Origin: Rhodococcus sp. NBC_00297
Lineage (GTDB): Bacteria > Actinomycetota > Actinomycetes > Mycobacteriales > Mycobacteriaceae
Assembly: GCF_036173065.1 (NCBI RefSeq)
Contig: NZ_CP108041.1
Coordinates: 992,001-1,056,000 of the forward strand
Reading direction: 5' to 3'
Length of the DNA: 64,000 bases
Below are positions 17,915 to 26,178 of this stretch, piece by piece (the stretch's first letter is position 1; each line of letters opens with the position of its first letter). Both the position numbers and the translations under genes were made by a program. The notes below the pieces were generated by a model. That model ran no database searches and had not been told where the DNA came from. It worked only from the letters and a program-made list of their open reading frames with translations.

Positions 17915-17958
17915 CGTCAGGCCCTCCCGTCCGGCGCGGAAAGCCTAACGCACGGACC

Positions 17959-19290
17959 TCAGGACACGGCCGCCTCGTTCCTGTCCGCTCGGCGTGCCTG
18001 CTCGGCGTCCAGGAAGGTCGGTGCGCGGTTCTTCAGGACGAAGACGTACACGACGAGCGAGACAGCGATGGCGATGGTGACGTAGATGCCGAAGGCGTCG
18101 AGCGCATCGTTCTCCTTGGCGGCCTCGTAGATCACCGGAGCCGTGCCGCCGAACATCGAATTGGCCAGTGCGTAGCCGAGTCCCAGTCCCAGAGCGCGCA
18201 CGTGCGCCGGGAACAGTTCCGCCTTCACGATCGCGTTGATCGAGGTGTAGCCGGTGAGGATGACGTAGGTGCCGGCGAGCAGCAGGAAGGACACCATCGG
18301 CGTCTCGACGCGCGGCAGCAGGTTCAGGAAGGTCCACGACCACAGCACACCCGCGATGCCGAACCCGACGAGCAGCGGCTTGCGCCCGATCTTGTCGCTC
18401 AGCAGTCCGCCGAGTGGCTGGATCACCATGAGCAGCACCAGCGCCGCGAGGTTGATCCACGTCGCCGTCATGCCCTGATCGGCGTAGGTGCTCTTGACGA
18501 TGAGCGGTCCGTTGACGCTGTAGGTGTAGAACGCGACGGTCCCGCCGAGGGTGACGAGGAAGCAGATGAGCAGCTGCTTCGGATACGCGGTGAACAGTTC
18601 GGTCATCGAGCCGCTGCGCTTGCCGTCGACCTCGGTCTGCAGGGATTCGTCCATGCTCCGACGCAGGAACAGCACGACCACGGCGCCGAGGGCGCCGATA
18701 CCGAACGCGATGCGCCATCCGAAGGAGGCGATCTGTTCGTCGGTCAGGACGCTCTGCTGGATCAGCAGTGTGACCTGGGCGAGGACGTGACCGCCCACCA
18801 GGGTGACGTACTGGAACGAGGAGAAGAATCCGCGCAGCCCCGGCGTCGCCGCCTCGGACATGTACGTCGCCGACGTGCCGTACTCGCCACCCGTCGCGAA
18901 GCCCTGCAGCAGGCGGCAGAGGACGAGCATGACCACGGCGGCCGACCCGATGGACGCGGCCGTCGGGGTCAGCGCGATGAGCAGGGACGAGCCCGCCATG
19001 AGCGAGATGCTGAACACCAGCGCGGGACGACGCCCGTGCCGGTCCGCGTACCGACCGAAGAACCACGACCCGATCGGGCGCATCACGAAGGTGATCGCGA
19101 AGATGCCCATCGTGTATATGCCCGCGTTGGGCTCACCGTCGGCGAAGAAGCTCGACTGCAGGTACGACGCGAAGACCGTGTAGACGTACACGTCGTACCA
19201 CTCGACGAGGTTGCCGAGTGATCCGCGAATGGTGTTGAACACCGCCCGCTTCGTCGAGGGAGGCCCCGCGGGGATGGCTGTCGTGGCCAT
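17959..19290 (-). CDS. MFS transporter, metabolite:H+ symporter (MHS) type
   Basis: 443 residues, 12 membrane segments. The MHS signature RPIGSWFFGRYADRHGRRPA lies between helices 2 and 3, and GGEYGTSATYMSEAA in helix 5 is typical of alpha-ketoglutarate, citrate, proline and shikimate permeases. AAAGG lies upstream of the ATG. Located 44 nt upstream of the response-regulator gene on the same strand, it is the most plausible uptake system for the ligand sensed by that system. Confidence 0.88.
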   Translation of the reverse strand: MATTAIPAGPPSTKRAVFNTIRGSLGNLVEWYDVYVYTVFASYLQSSFFADGEPNAGIYTMGIFAITFVMRPIGSWFFGRYADRHGRRPALVFSISLMAGSSLLIALTPTAASIGSAAVVMLVLCRLLQGFATGGEYGTSATYMSEAATPGLRGFFSSFQYVTLVGGHVLAQVTLLIQQSVLTDEQIASFGWRIAFGIGALGAVVVLFLRRSMDESLQTEVDGKRSGSMTELFTAYPKQLLICFLVTLGGTVAFYTYSVNGPLIVKSTYADQGMTATWINLAALVLLMVIQPLGGLLSDKIGRKPLLVGFGIAGVLWSWTFLNLLPRVETPMVSFLLLAGTYVILTGYTSINAIVKAELFPAHVRALGLGLGYALANSMFGGTAPVIYEAAKENDALDAFGIYVTIAIAVSLVVYVFVLKNRAPTFLDAEQARRADRNEAAVS

Positions 19291-19439
19291 GGATGGTCAC
19301 CTTTCGGTCCGGTGCAGGGGATGCACCGAACGAACACTAGGTGTGACCGGCGCCATATGAGGCACGGCTGCGGGCAGTCTTTACAGACACTTTGCAAACC
19401 CGACCGAGGCTGTCGGTGGGACCTGCCACCATCGCCGAC

Positions 19440-20189
19440 ATGACGACGACGCCGGCGCTACCCGAAGCGTGCCTCGCGTGGTGCAGCACCCGTTCGTACG
19501 AGTACGACGTGCTGGGTGATCTCGCGGAGATCGACCTCGACTGGTGGAACAGTCGTCTCACGAGCGCGCGCATCCCGGTGCGGGTCCGCGCCCGAGGTCA
19601 GGACGGAGACGTCGTCGAGACCGGCACCGGGTTCCTGCGGCGCGGCGATCTGCAGACCATCGGGAGCGGGTGCGATCTGACCACCGTCTACCACTGCGCC
19701 GCATGGCTCGTCGGTCATCGAGACCGAGACCGCGCTCGCCGCTTCCCCGATGCGCGGGACCTCGAGGAGCCGGCCGGCGACCGTCGGCTGCACGGTGTTC
19801 GGCAGGCACTGGACGAGTGCCGCCGCGCGCCGGCGCTCATCGACGTCGGTCCGCACCGGGACTGGTCGGGCTGGCCGAGGGCCACGGGATTCGGGCGCGT
19901 TCCGATGTCCCTGTACGTGTGGGCGATCGGGTCGGAGAACATGCTGCACCGCCCGCAACTCCTCGACCAGCAGGCGCTGTCGGAACTCGTGCACCTGGGG
20001 TGGGTGGACAATCCCTCGGTGTCGGCCATGACCGTGCGGCGCTACCTCGACTACTGCGAGGTGCTCGACGAGTGGGCGAGACTGGGCCGCGTACGGCCCG
20101 AGCTCGTCGAGATGTGGCTGGTGCGGTCGTGGCGGATCCGACGGGAGACGCCGTCGCCGTTCCTGGACGAGTTCCGCGATGCGCTGTGA
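19440..20189 (+). CDS. Hypothetical protein, 249 aa
   Basis: I do not recognise this protein. It is soluble, rich in Arg and Trp, without signal peptide. Notable stretches are DLAEIDLDWWNSRL, DVGPHRDWSGWP, MSLYVWAIGSENML and YLDYCEVLDEWARLGRV. The C-terminal third is helical. The start at 19440 is the first Met after the divergent promoter region of the MHS gene. Codon usage is typical for the window, so it is a real gene. Its stop lies 13 nt before the 3' end of the convergent tRNA. Confidence 0.7.
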   Translation: MTTTPALPEACLAWCSTRSYEYDVLGDLAEIDLDWWNSRLTSARIPVRVRARGQDGDVVETGTGFLRRGDLQTIGSGCDLTTVYHCAAWLVGHRDRDRARRFPDARDLEEPAGDRRLHGVRQALDECRRAPALIDVGPHRDWSGWPRATGFGRVPMSLYVWAIGSENMLHRPQLLDQQALSELVHLGWVDNPSVSAMTVRRYLDYCEVLDEWARLGRVRPELVEMWLVRSWRIRRETPSPFLDEFRDAL

Positions 20190-20202
20190 CGAGAGTCGAA
20201 CG

Positions 20203-20278
20203 TGGTGGAGCTGAGGGGAATCGAACCCCTGACCTTCTCGATGCGAACGAGACGCGCTACCAACTGCGCCACAGCCCC
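20203..20278 (-). tRNA. tRNA-Ala (anticodon CGC)
   Basis: A complete 76-nt cloverleaf with encoded CCA. The acceptor GGGGCTG pairs with CAGCTCC and contains the G3:U70 wobble pair, the alanine identity element. The anticodon loop TTCGCAT gives CGC, which reads GCG codons. The T-arm GGGGTTCGATTCCCC is intact. Confidence 0.97.
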
Positions 20279-20340
20279 TGACCCGGCGAACCAGGATCGT
20301 CTCGAACTCTAGCAGCCCCGCGGGACTGCCAGAAATCCGG

Positions 20341-21105
20341 TCACTCCCCCGCTGCGCGGCGCATGCGGACGTCGAGGTGGGAGTCGCCGACGTGCTCGTC
20401 GTAGTGCTCGAGATGGTCGAACGCCGGGTCCTCGTCGTCCACCTCGAGCACCACGGCGCCAGGACGACGCAGGCGCTCGGGAGTGAGCTTGAGCTCCGGG
20501 TCGGTGCTGGACTCGACACCGAGGCGCGAGCGCTGCAGACGCTGCATACGACGACGACGGATGTCCTCCTCGATGCGCACCTGGCGGCGGAGGTAGAACA
20601 GGTAGGACGACAGCCCGACGATGGTGACGGCGAAGACCCACCAGAAGATCGGGCTCGCAAGGAATCCCAGCGCTGCAGACATCGCGATGACGAACACGGA
20701 GCCGAGCACCGTGCGCTGACGGAACGCGTAGCGGGCGGCGCGGGCGATGGCGTCGGCCTCGGGATCGAAGCCGCCGCGGCCGCGTCGCTGCGGCACGAAG
20801 TCCTCCGAGAAGTACTCGTCGACGTGCTCGTCGCTCTCGTGGCCGTGCTGGGTCTCCATCGGATCCTCCGAAAGCGAGTCGGTCGAGTGCAGGTCGTCGT
20901 CGGACGGGCGCCAGTCGGGGTCGCTGCGATGCCCTGCCGCGGGGCCGGGATCGACGCGGAGCCGTGCTCCACCCCGGTGCAGGACCCGTGTCGCGAGCGC
21001 GACGTCGGTGGTGCGGCGGATGCGCGGGCGCGATTTCACCACCATCGGCACGAGCACGAACAGCCAGATGGCGACGAGGCCGATCCAGATCACCGAATTG
21101 GGCAC
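20341..21105 (-). CDS. glpR: GlpR/SepX-like divisome membrane protein
   Basis: 254 residues. The N-terminal VPNSVIWIGLVAIWLFVLVP helix is followed by a basic stretch KSRPRIRR, a long acidic disordered loop, and a second hydrophobic pair near residues 140-185. The last 70 residues are charged. This matches the actinobacterial protein next to rimJ and the MoeA-like Glp, described as the membrane receptor of the gephyrin-like Glp in corynebacterial division and as SepX in Streptomyces. The GTG at 21105 has AGGAGG upstream; earlier GTGs at 21114 and 21111 are possible. Confidence 0.8.
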   Translation of the reverse strand: MPNSVIWIGLVAIWLFVLVPMVVKSRPRIRRTTDVALATRVLHRGGARLRVDPGPAAGHRSDPDWRPSDDDLHSTDSLSEDPMETQHGHESDEHVDEYFSEDFVPQRRGRGGFDPEADAIARAARYAFRQRTVLGSVFVIAMSAALGFLASPIFWWVFAVTIVGLSSYLFYLRRQVRIEEDIRRRRMQRLQRSRLGVESSTDPELKLTPERLRRPGAVVLEVDDEDPAFDHLEHYDEHVGDSHLDVRMRRAAGE

Positions 21106-21312
21106 ACCCACCACCTCCTGACGTGAATCACATTCATGTGAGCTTGCACGTCAGCGTAGTGGGGCGCGGTGAACCGCCGACGACGACGCGCCGAACACGA
21201 GTGCACTCATGTCACTCCAGTCACAGGCCGAACTTCCCGTAGTGCTTGCGTGTTGCCGCGGGCACTACAGCACGTGCGTGAACACGGAACCCCTACGGGA
21301 ACCTCGAGGCGA

Positions 21313-21963
21313 CTACCGAGCCCACGCCGCCCGACCACTGCGCACCAGCACGTCCGCCACCGTCCCGGGCGTCTCCCCCACCGTCATGGCGACGAGGATG
21401 TGGTCGCGCCACGCACCGTCCACGTCGAGGTACCTCTGCAGCAGGCCCTCCTGGCGGAACCCGACGTTGCGCAGAACCGCTTGACTGGCAGCGTTTTCCG
21501 GCCGCACGGTGGCTTCGAGCCTGTGCAGCCCGGCCGACGAGAAGCAGTGGTCGACGCCGAGTGCGAGTGCTGCCGTGGCGACCCCCTGCCCGCCGACGTC
21601 CTTGGCCACCCAGTAGCCGATCCACGCCGATCGAAGGGCTCCGCGGACGATGTTGCCGACAGTCAGCTGCCCGACGAAGGTGCCGTTCAGTTCGATGGCG
21701 AAGGGCAGCATCATCCCGCGCCGGGCCTCGGCCTTGAGGCTCGAGAACAGGGGCGGCCACGACGACATCGCGTGCCGCATGTCCCACGGCGCCTCACCGG
21801 TGGGCTCCCACGGTTCGAGGTGCGCGCGGTTGTCGATGCGGGTCCGCGACCACACCGCGGCGTCGCGCAGACGCACCGGTCGGACCGTCACCTCGCCCGC
21901 GGGAACCACGAGAGGTCCCAGCTTCGCCGGCCATCCGGGATGGCTCGACCACGATCGCGGCAT
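21313..21963 (-). CDS. rimJ: GNAT N-acetyltransferase RimJ-like
   Basis: 216 residues, a GNAT fold: VTVRPVRLRDAAVWSRTR at the start, FAIELNGTFVGQLTVGNI as the central strands, the acetyl-CoA loop VAKDVGGQGVATAALAL, and NVGFRQEGLLQRYLDVDGAW near the end. Related enzymes acetylate N-termini of ribosomal or other proteins. Third gene of the galU-glp-rimJ-glpR series, 31 nt after glp, as in mycobacteria (Rv0995). About 200 nt separate its stop from the glpR start, so glpR may have its own promoter. Confidence 0.88.
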   Translation of the reverse strand: MPRSWSSHPGWPAKLGPLVVPAGEVTVRPVRLRDAAVWSRTRIDNRAHLEPWEPTGEAPWDMRHAMSSWPPLFSSLKAEARRGMMLPFAIELNGTFVGQLTVGNIVRGALRSAWIGYWVAKDVGGQGVATAALALGVDHCFSSAGLHRLEATVRPENAASQAVLRNVGFRQEGLLQRYLDVDGAWRDHILVAMTVGETPGTVADVLVRSGRAAWAR

Positions 21964-21994
21964 ACTTCGAAACCTTAGCGAAGAGGACGGAGCG

Positions 21995-23251
21995 TCAGCC
22001 GCGCTGCGCGAGGAATGCGACGTCGACCTCTTCGCCGGTCCGCACCTCGGTCACCTCGGGGTCGACCATGACCAGGCAGTTGGCCTCCGCCAGCGTCGCC
22101 AGCAGGTGCGACGAGCTGCCGGGAGCACCGCCGAGTGCCTGCACGAGGTACTCTCCCGTGCCCTCGTCCCGCATGAGCTGGCCACGCAGGTAGGCGCGGC
22201 GCCCGGCGATGGACGTGATGGGTCCGACGGTGCGGGCCGTGACGATGCGGCGCATGGGCTGGCGTCGACCGAGCGCGATGCGCACGAGCGGCCGCACCAT
22301 CACCTCGAAGACGACGAGCGCACTCACCGGGTTGGACGGCAACAGGAAGGTGGGTACCTCGTCGCGACCGAGCTGGCCGAAGCCCTGCACCGATCCGGGG
22401 TGCATGGCCACGCGGCCGACCTCGATGTCGCCGAAGTCCTCGAGCGCCTCGCGGATCTCCTCGGACGCGCTGCCGCCGACGGCTCCGGCGATGACGACGA
22501 TCTCGGAGCGGATGAGCTGCCCTTCCACCACCTCGCGCAGCCGCTTCGCGTCACCGCTGACGATGCCGATGCGGTTGACGTCCGCGCCCGCGTCCCGCGC
22601 CGCGGCAGCGAGGGCGTAGCTGTTCACGTCGTACACCTGGCCCTGGCCCGGTGTGCGTTCGATGTCGACGAGTTCGCCGCCGATCGAGATGACCGAGAGG
22701 CGGGGACGGGGATGCACCAGGACCTTGTCGCGGCCCACAGCTGCGAGGAGCCCTACCTGCGCTGCGCCGATGATGGTCCCGGACCGCACGGCGACGTCGC
22801 CGGGCTGCACGTCGTCGCCGATGCGGCGCACGTACTCTCCGGAACGCACGGGTGCGAGCACCTCGATGCGGCCGCGCGCGAACTTCGCTCGCTCCACTGG
22901 GAGAACGGCGTCCGCGAGGGTGGGCAGCGGTGCACCCGTGTCGACGCGCACCGCCTGCCGCGGCTGCAGACGGATGGGCTGACGCGACCCCGCCGCGACC
23001 TCGCCCACCACGGGCAGCGAGATGTCCACGGGTGCGCCGTCGTCGTCGGTGGCCGACCCCGCTGCAGCGATGTCCACACTGCGGACCGCGTAACCGTCGA
23101 TGGCCGCCTGATCGAACCCGGGCAGCGGGCGCTCGGTCACCACTTCCTCCGCGCAGAGCAGACCCTGCGCCTCGGAGATGGCGACTCGCACCGGCCGGGG
23201 GGCAACCGCTGCAGCCGTCACTCTCGACTGCTGCTCCTCAACCGAGCGCAT
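21995..23251 (-). CDS. glp: MoeA-like gephyrin-type protein (Glp)
   Basis: 418 residues of MoeA layout: VRVAISEAQGLLCAEEVV, LPGFDQAAIDGYAVRS (usual Met or Ser replaced by Ala/Ile around the DGYA motif), VRVDTGAPLP, SIGGELV, YDVNSYALAA, the GDAKRL loop, and MHPGSVQGFGQLG then LLPSNPVSALVVFEV. MoeA inserts molybdate into molybdopterin. In this syntenic position the corynebacterial protein Glp instead works in septation with FtsZ and GlpR. The ATG at 23251 has GGAAG at good spacing. Both roles remain possible from sequence. Confidence 0.85.
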   Translation of the reverse strand: MRSVEEQQSRVTAAAVAPRPVRVAISEAQGLLCAEEVVTERPLPGFDQAAIDGYAVRSVDIAAAGSATDDDGAPVDISLPVVGEVAAGSRQPIRLQPRQAVRVDTGAPLPTLADAVLPVERAKFARGRIEVLAPVRSGEYVRRIGDDVQPGDVAVRSGTIIGAAQVGLLAAVGRDKVLVHPRPRLSVISIGGELVDIERTPGQGQVYDVNSYALAAAARDAGADVNRIGIVSGDAKRLREVVEGQLIRSEIVVIAGAVGGSASEEIREALEDFGDIEVGRVAMHPGSVQGFGQLGRDEVPTFLLPSNPVSALVVFEVMVRPLVRIALGRRQPMRRIVTARTVGPITSIAGRRAYLRGQLMRDEGTGEYLVQALGGAPGSSSHLLATLAEANCLVMVDPEVTEVRTGEEVDVAFLAQRG

Positions 23252-23283
23252 CCGCACCTTCCGTCATCCGTGTCGACCGGGCG

Positions 23284-24240
23284 TCACTCGTAGGTCGTGA
23301 GCTCCGGTGCCCAGCTGTCGCTCAAGCGCTCCTGGAGCCACTCGCGCAATGCCGGACCGTAATCTTCGCGTTCCAGTGCGAAGTCAACCGCAGCGCGGAG
23401 GTAACCCCCGGGATTTCCGAGGTCGTGTCTCACTCCGCGGTGCACCACCACATGTACCGGATGCCCCTCCTCGATGAGGAGAGCGATGGCGTCGGTGAGT
23501 TGCAACTCGCCGCCGGCGCCGGGCTGAATGCGTCGCAACGCATCGAAGATGGCCCGATCCAGAAGGTATCGGCCGGCCGCCGCGTAGTTCGACGGCGCGT
23601 CCTCCTTCTTGGGCTTCTCCACCATGCCGTTGACCTTGAGCACGTTGGGGTTCACTGCGTCGGGCACGATCTCGGTGTCGAACACTCCGTACGCGGACAC
23701 CGCGTCCTCGGGAACCTCGATGGCGCACAACACGGTTCCGCCGCGCTTGGCACGCACCCGCGACATCACGTCGAGCACACCCCGCGGCATCACCAGGTCG
23801 TCCGGGAGCAGCACTGCGATCGCGTCCTCGTCGTCGTCGAGCACCTCCTCGGCGCACGCGACGGCATGTCCGAGACCCAATGGCTCCGCCTGGATCACCG
23901 ACTGGACGTCGAGAAGACCGGGCGCGACACGGACCTTCTCGAGCATCTCGAGCTTGCCGCTCGCCTCGAGCTTGTTCTCCAGCACCAGATCCTCGACGAA
24001 GTGGGCGACCACACCGTCCTTGCCGGGCGAGGTGACGATGACGAGACGCTGCGCGCCGGAGTCGGCAGCTTCTCCGGCGACGAGCTCGATTCCGGGCGTA
24101 TCGACCACCGGCAGTAGCTCTTTCGGTACCGTTTTCGTGGCGGGGAGGAAACGTGTTCCCATGCCTGCAGCGGGTACGACGGCCGTACGGAACGACGGCT
24201 TCTTGCCACCGGCCACGGACTCACTGTTTGCTGAGCTCAT
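23284..24240 (-). CDS. galU: UTP-glucose-1-phosphate uridylyltransferase
   Basis: 318 residues. The nucleotide loop AVVPAAGMGTRFLPATKTVP, VPKELLPVVDTP, AEPLGLGHAVACAEEVL and the late LTDAIALLIEEG are GalU signatures. It makes UDP-glucose for cell-wall glycans, trehalose and exopolysaccharide, so it would feed the polysaccharide locus in this window. The ATG at 24240 lies 6 nt after TAGGGT, a leaderless layout; a GTG two codons upstream is the alternative. Divergent from the 5-FCL gene with about 60 nt between. Confidence 0.95.
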   Translation of the reverse strand: MSSANSESVAGGKKPSFRTAVVPAAGMGTRFLPATKTVPKELLPVVDTPGIELVAGEAADSGAQRLVIVTSPGKDGVVAHFVEDLVLENKLEASGKLEMLEKVRVAPGLLDVQSVIQAEPLGLGHAVACAEEVLDDDEDAIAVLLPDDLVMPRGVLDVMSRVRAKRGGTVLCAIEVPEDAVSAYGVFDTEIVPDAVNPNVLKVNGMVEKPKKEDAPSNYAAAGRYLLDRAIFDALRRIQPGAGGELQLTDAIALLIEEGHPVHVVVHRGVRHDLGNPGGYLRAAVDFALEREDYGPALREWLQERLSDSWAPELTTYE

Positions 24241-24300
24241 GCGCACACCCTATCCATGTAGACCGCGAATCGTCCTTCGCGAGACACTGGGGTTTCCCCC

Positions 24301-24903
24301 GTGATCAGTGACGACAAACTCGAGTGGAGGACACGCATACTCACTGCCCGCAAGCAGCGAGACGTCCACGCACGAGAGCGGGCATCAGAGGCACTCTCTC
24401 ACGCCGTGTCGGTTTTGGCCTCCGATGCGCGGGAGCGCGGCGGCGACACTCTCGCCGCCTACGTACCGGTGGGTAGCGAGCCCGGTGATGCGAGCATGCT
24501 CGACTCCGCACTGGCCGCCGGACTGCGAGTGCTGCTGCCCGTCGCGCGTGAACCGGGGCCGCTGTCCTGGGCCGAGTACCGCGGACCCGACTCGCTCGTC
24601 GCGGCCGCGTACGGCTTGCGCGAACCGTCCGGCCCGACGCTTCCTCCCGAGACCGTCGCGGACGCATCGATCGTGTTGGTACCCGCACTCGCCGTCGATA
24701 GCAGCGGCGGTCGCCTCGGCCGAGGCGCCGGCTTCTACGACCGCACACTCGATGCCGTCCGGCCCGACGCGTGGCTGGTGGGCGTGGTGTACGACGACGA
24801 CCTGGTCGACGCGCTGCCCACCGAGACGCACGACGTGCGGATGACCCACGTGTTGACGCCGCTGTCGGGGCTGCAGCGACTCGGCCACGACAGCCACGGC
24901 TGA
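24301..24903 (+). CDS. 5-formyltetrahydrofolate cyclo-ligase
   Basis: 200 residues. It converts 5-formyl-THF to 5,10-methenyl-THF with ATP. Signatures: WRTRILTARKQRD at the N-terminus, YVPVGSEPGDASML, and the strong GRLGRGAGFYDRTL motif (usual GxRLGxGGGYYDR) near residue 140. GTG start. The order galU, 5-FCL, FmdB matches Rv0993, Rv0992c, Rv0991c of M. tuberculosis. The FmdB-type gene follows on the same strand but has its own promoter. Confidence 0.92.
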   Translation: MISDDKLEWRTRILTARKQRDVHARERASEALSHAVSVLASDARERGGDTLAAYVPVGSEPGDASMLDSALAAGLRVLLPVAREPGPLSWAEYRGPDSLVAAAYGLREPSGPTLPPETVADASIVLVPALAVDSSGGRLGRGAGFYDRTLDAVRPDAWLVGVVYDDDLVDALPTETHDVRMTHVLTPLSGLQRLGHDSHG

Positions 24904-24945
24904 GGAATAGCGCCACCTGCACGGACGTTGCCTCGATTGCCGACG

Positions 24946-24972
24946 CTGGCACTGTCGACTGTAGAGTGCCAG
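24946..24972. promoter_or_regulatory. CIRCE-like element (HrcA operator)
   Basis: CTGGCACTG (24946-24954), a 9-nt spacer, then GAGTGCCAG (24964-24972). The arms match as inverted repeats at 8 of 9 positions, with the CIRCE arm length and spacer (consensus arm near TTAGCACTC). TAGAGT (24962-24967), a -10 candidate, lies across the spacer and right arm, so HrcA binding would block initiation. It stands 25 nt before the start of the zinc-ribbon gene. Confidence 0.75.
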
Positions 24973-24996
24973 TCAGGGACCGACAGCGGAGGAAAC

Positions 24997-25332
24997 GTGC
25001 CTACCTACTCTTATGCGTGCACCGAGTGTGACAACCGGTTCGACATCGTCCAGAAGTTCACGGACGACTCGTTGACGGTCTGCCCCGCGTGCTCCGGCAA
25101 GCTTCGCAAGCTGTTCAACACCGTGGGCATCGTCTTCAAGGGCAGCGGCTTCTACCGCAACGACAGCCGCGGCAGTTCGAGTAGCAGCGAGTCGGGCTCG
25201 TCCGACTCCGGCAGCTCCTCGGACAGCAAGAGCTCGAGCGAGAAGAAGAGCGACACGAAGTCCGACTCGACCTCGACCACCTCGAGTGAGAAGAAGTCGA
25301 CCAGCACCTCCACCCCCGCCGCCGCAAGCTGA
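24997..25332 (+). CDS. ruc: FmdB-type zinc-ribbon protein, Ruc-like chaperone
   Basis: 111 residues. The N-terminal zinc ribbon has two CxxC pairs (YACTECDNRFD, then TVCPACSGKLRKLF) within 40 residues. The remaining 60 residues are a low-complexity, disordered Ser/Lys/Asp tail. In M. tuberculosis the syntenic Rv0991c (Ruc) is a redox-regulated chaperone: oxidation releases zinc and activates holding of unfolded proteins. The GTG at 24997 follows GGAGGAAAC. The CIRCE-like repeat over its promoter fits heat-shock control by HrcA. The name is inferred from family and position. Confidence 0.8.
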   Translation: MPTYSYACTECDNRFDIVQKFTDDSLTVCPACSGKLRKLFNTVGIVFKGSGFYRNDSRGSSSSSESGSSDSGSSSDSKSSSEKKSDTKSDSTSTTSSEKKSTSTSTPAAAS

Positions 25333-25421
25333 TCGTCCGACCCGGGGAGCGTCGAACCGCTGTCCCCGGGCACCGTGAAACCTGGCGGCGCCCTGCGTCG
25401 CCCGCGTTCTACGGTCGCGTC

Positions 25422-26078
25422 ATGTCTCCCACGGTCGATCACCCGCTGAGCGCGCGCCTGTTCGACCGCATCCCGCCTCTCCCGCCGCGTCTGCGGTCAC
25501 CTGCCGCTCGACGCATCCTCGCCGCTGCTCTCGTGGGGCTCGCTGTCGTCTCGGCCTATCGAACCGATCCGTCGCGGACCGAGGTCCCGGTCGTCGTGAC
25601 CGCCACCGACGTCGCTCCCGGCACCTCACTCACGGCCGCCGACGTCACGGTGACCCGCGTCGACTCGTCCCTGCTCGCGGACGGAACGCTGCGGTCGGTG
25701 GACGACGCGGTGGGACGGACTGTCGCCGGACCCGTCCGATCCGGCGAGGCGCTCACCGATGTCCGACTGCTGGGGCCTCGGCTGGCGTCCGCCACCCTGC
25801 CGTCCGGTGATGCCCGCATCGTGCCGATCCGCCTCGCCGATCCCGAGCTGGCGCAACTGCTTCGAGCCGGCGACGTTGTCGACGTGGTGCGGTCGGCGCC
25901 GAACGACACGTCCCCGTCCGGGGTGATCGCCGAGAGCGCCACCGTGGTGATGGTCTCCGCCCCGAGCTCGGGCGTGTCTCGACGCGACCAGCTCGTTCTG
26001 GTCGCCCTGCGCGCGGACGACGCGTCGGCCGTCGCCGCTGCGTCGCTCTCCGATGCACTCACGGTCCTGCTGCGGTGA
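25422..26078 (+). CDS. SAF-domain membrane-anchored protein
   Basis: 218 residues. One membrane helix at about 30-48 (RILAAALVGLAVVSAY), then an extracytoplasmic SAF domain: VPVVVTATDVAPGTSLTAAD, VGRTVAGPVRSGEALTDVRL, and a beta-rich C-terminus. SAF domains occur in CpaB pilus-assembly proteins and antifreeze-like proteins; no Flp pilus gene is nearby. The 90-nt gap from the Ruc-like gene shows no terminator. Proteins of this type commonly stand next to fmdB and mscL in actinobacteria. Function unknown. Confidence 0.75.
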   Translation: MSPTVDHPLSARLFDRIPPLPPRLRSPAARRILAAALVGLAVVSAYRTDPSRTEVPVVVTATDVAPGTSLTAADVTVTRVDSSLLADGTLRSVDDAVGRTVAGPVRSGEALTDVRLLGPRLASATLPSGDARIVPIRLADPELAQLLRAGDVVDVVRSAPNDTSPSGVIAESATVVMVSAPSSGVSRRDQLVLVALRADDASAVAAASLSDALTVLLR

Positions 26079-26130
26079 CCGTCCCGGGTCCCGGGCTTCG
26101 CCGCGCCCATCGAGACGCGCTGGTCGGTTA

Positions 26131-26164
26131 CTCTCGTCGTGGCTCAATCCATGATCGACGAGAG
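26131..26164 (+). promoter_or_regulatory. Inverted repeat in the mscL leader
   Basis: CTCTCGTCG (26131-26139) and CGACGAGAG (26156-26164), a perfect 9-bp stem with a 16-nt loop. The 3' arm ends just before the AGAAGGGG ribosome site. TACTCT (26129-26134) overlaps the left arm as a -10 candidate. It could be a DNA operator or an RNA stem affecting translation. Confidence 0.5.
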
Positions 26165-26178
26165 AAGGGGCGGATCGC

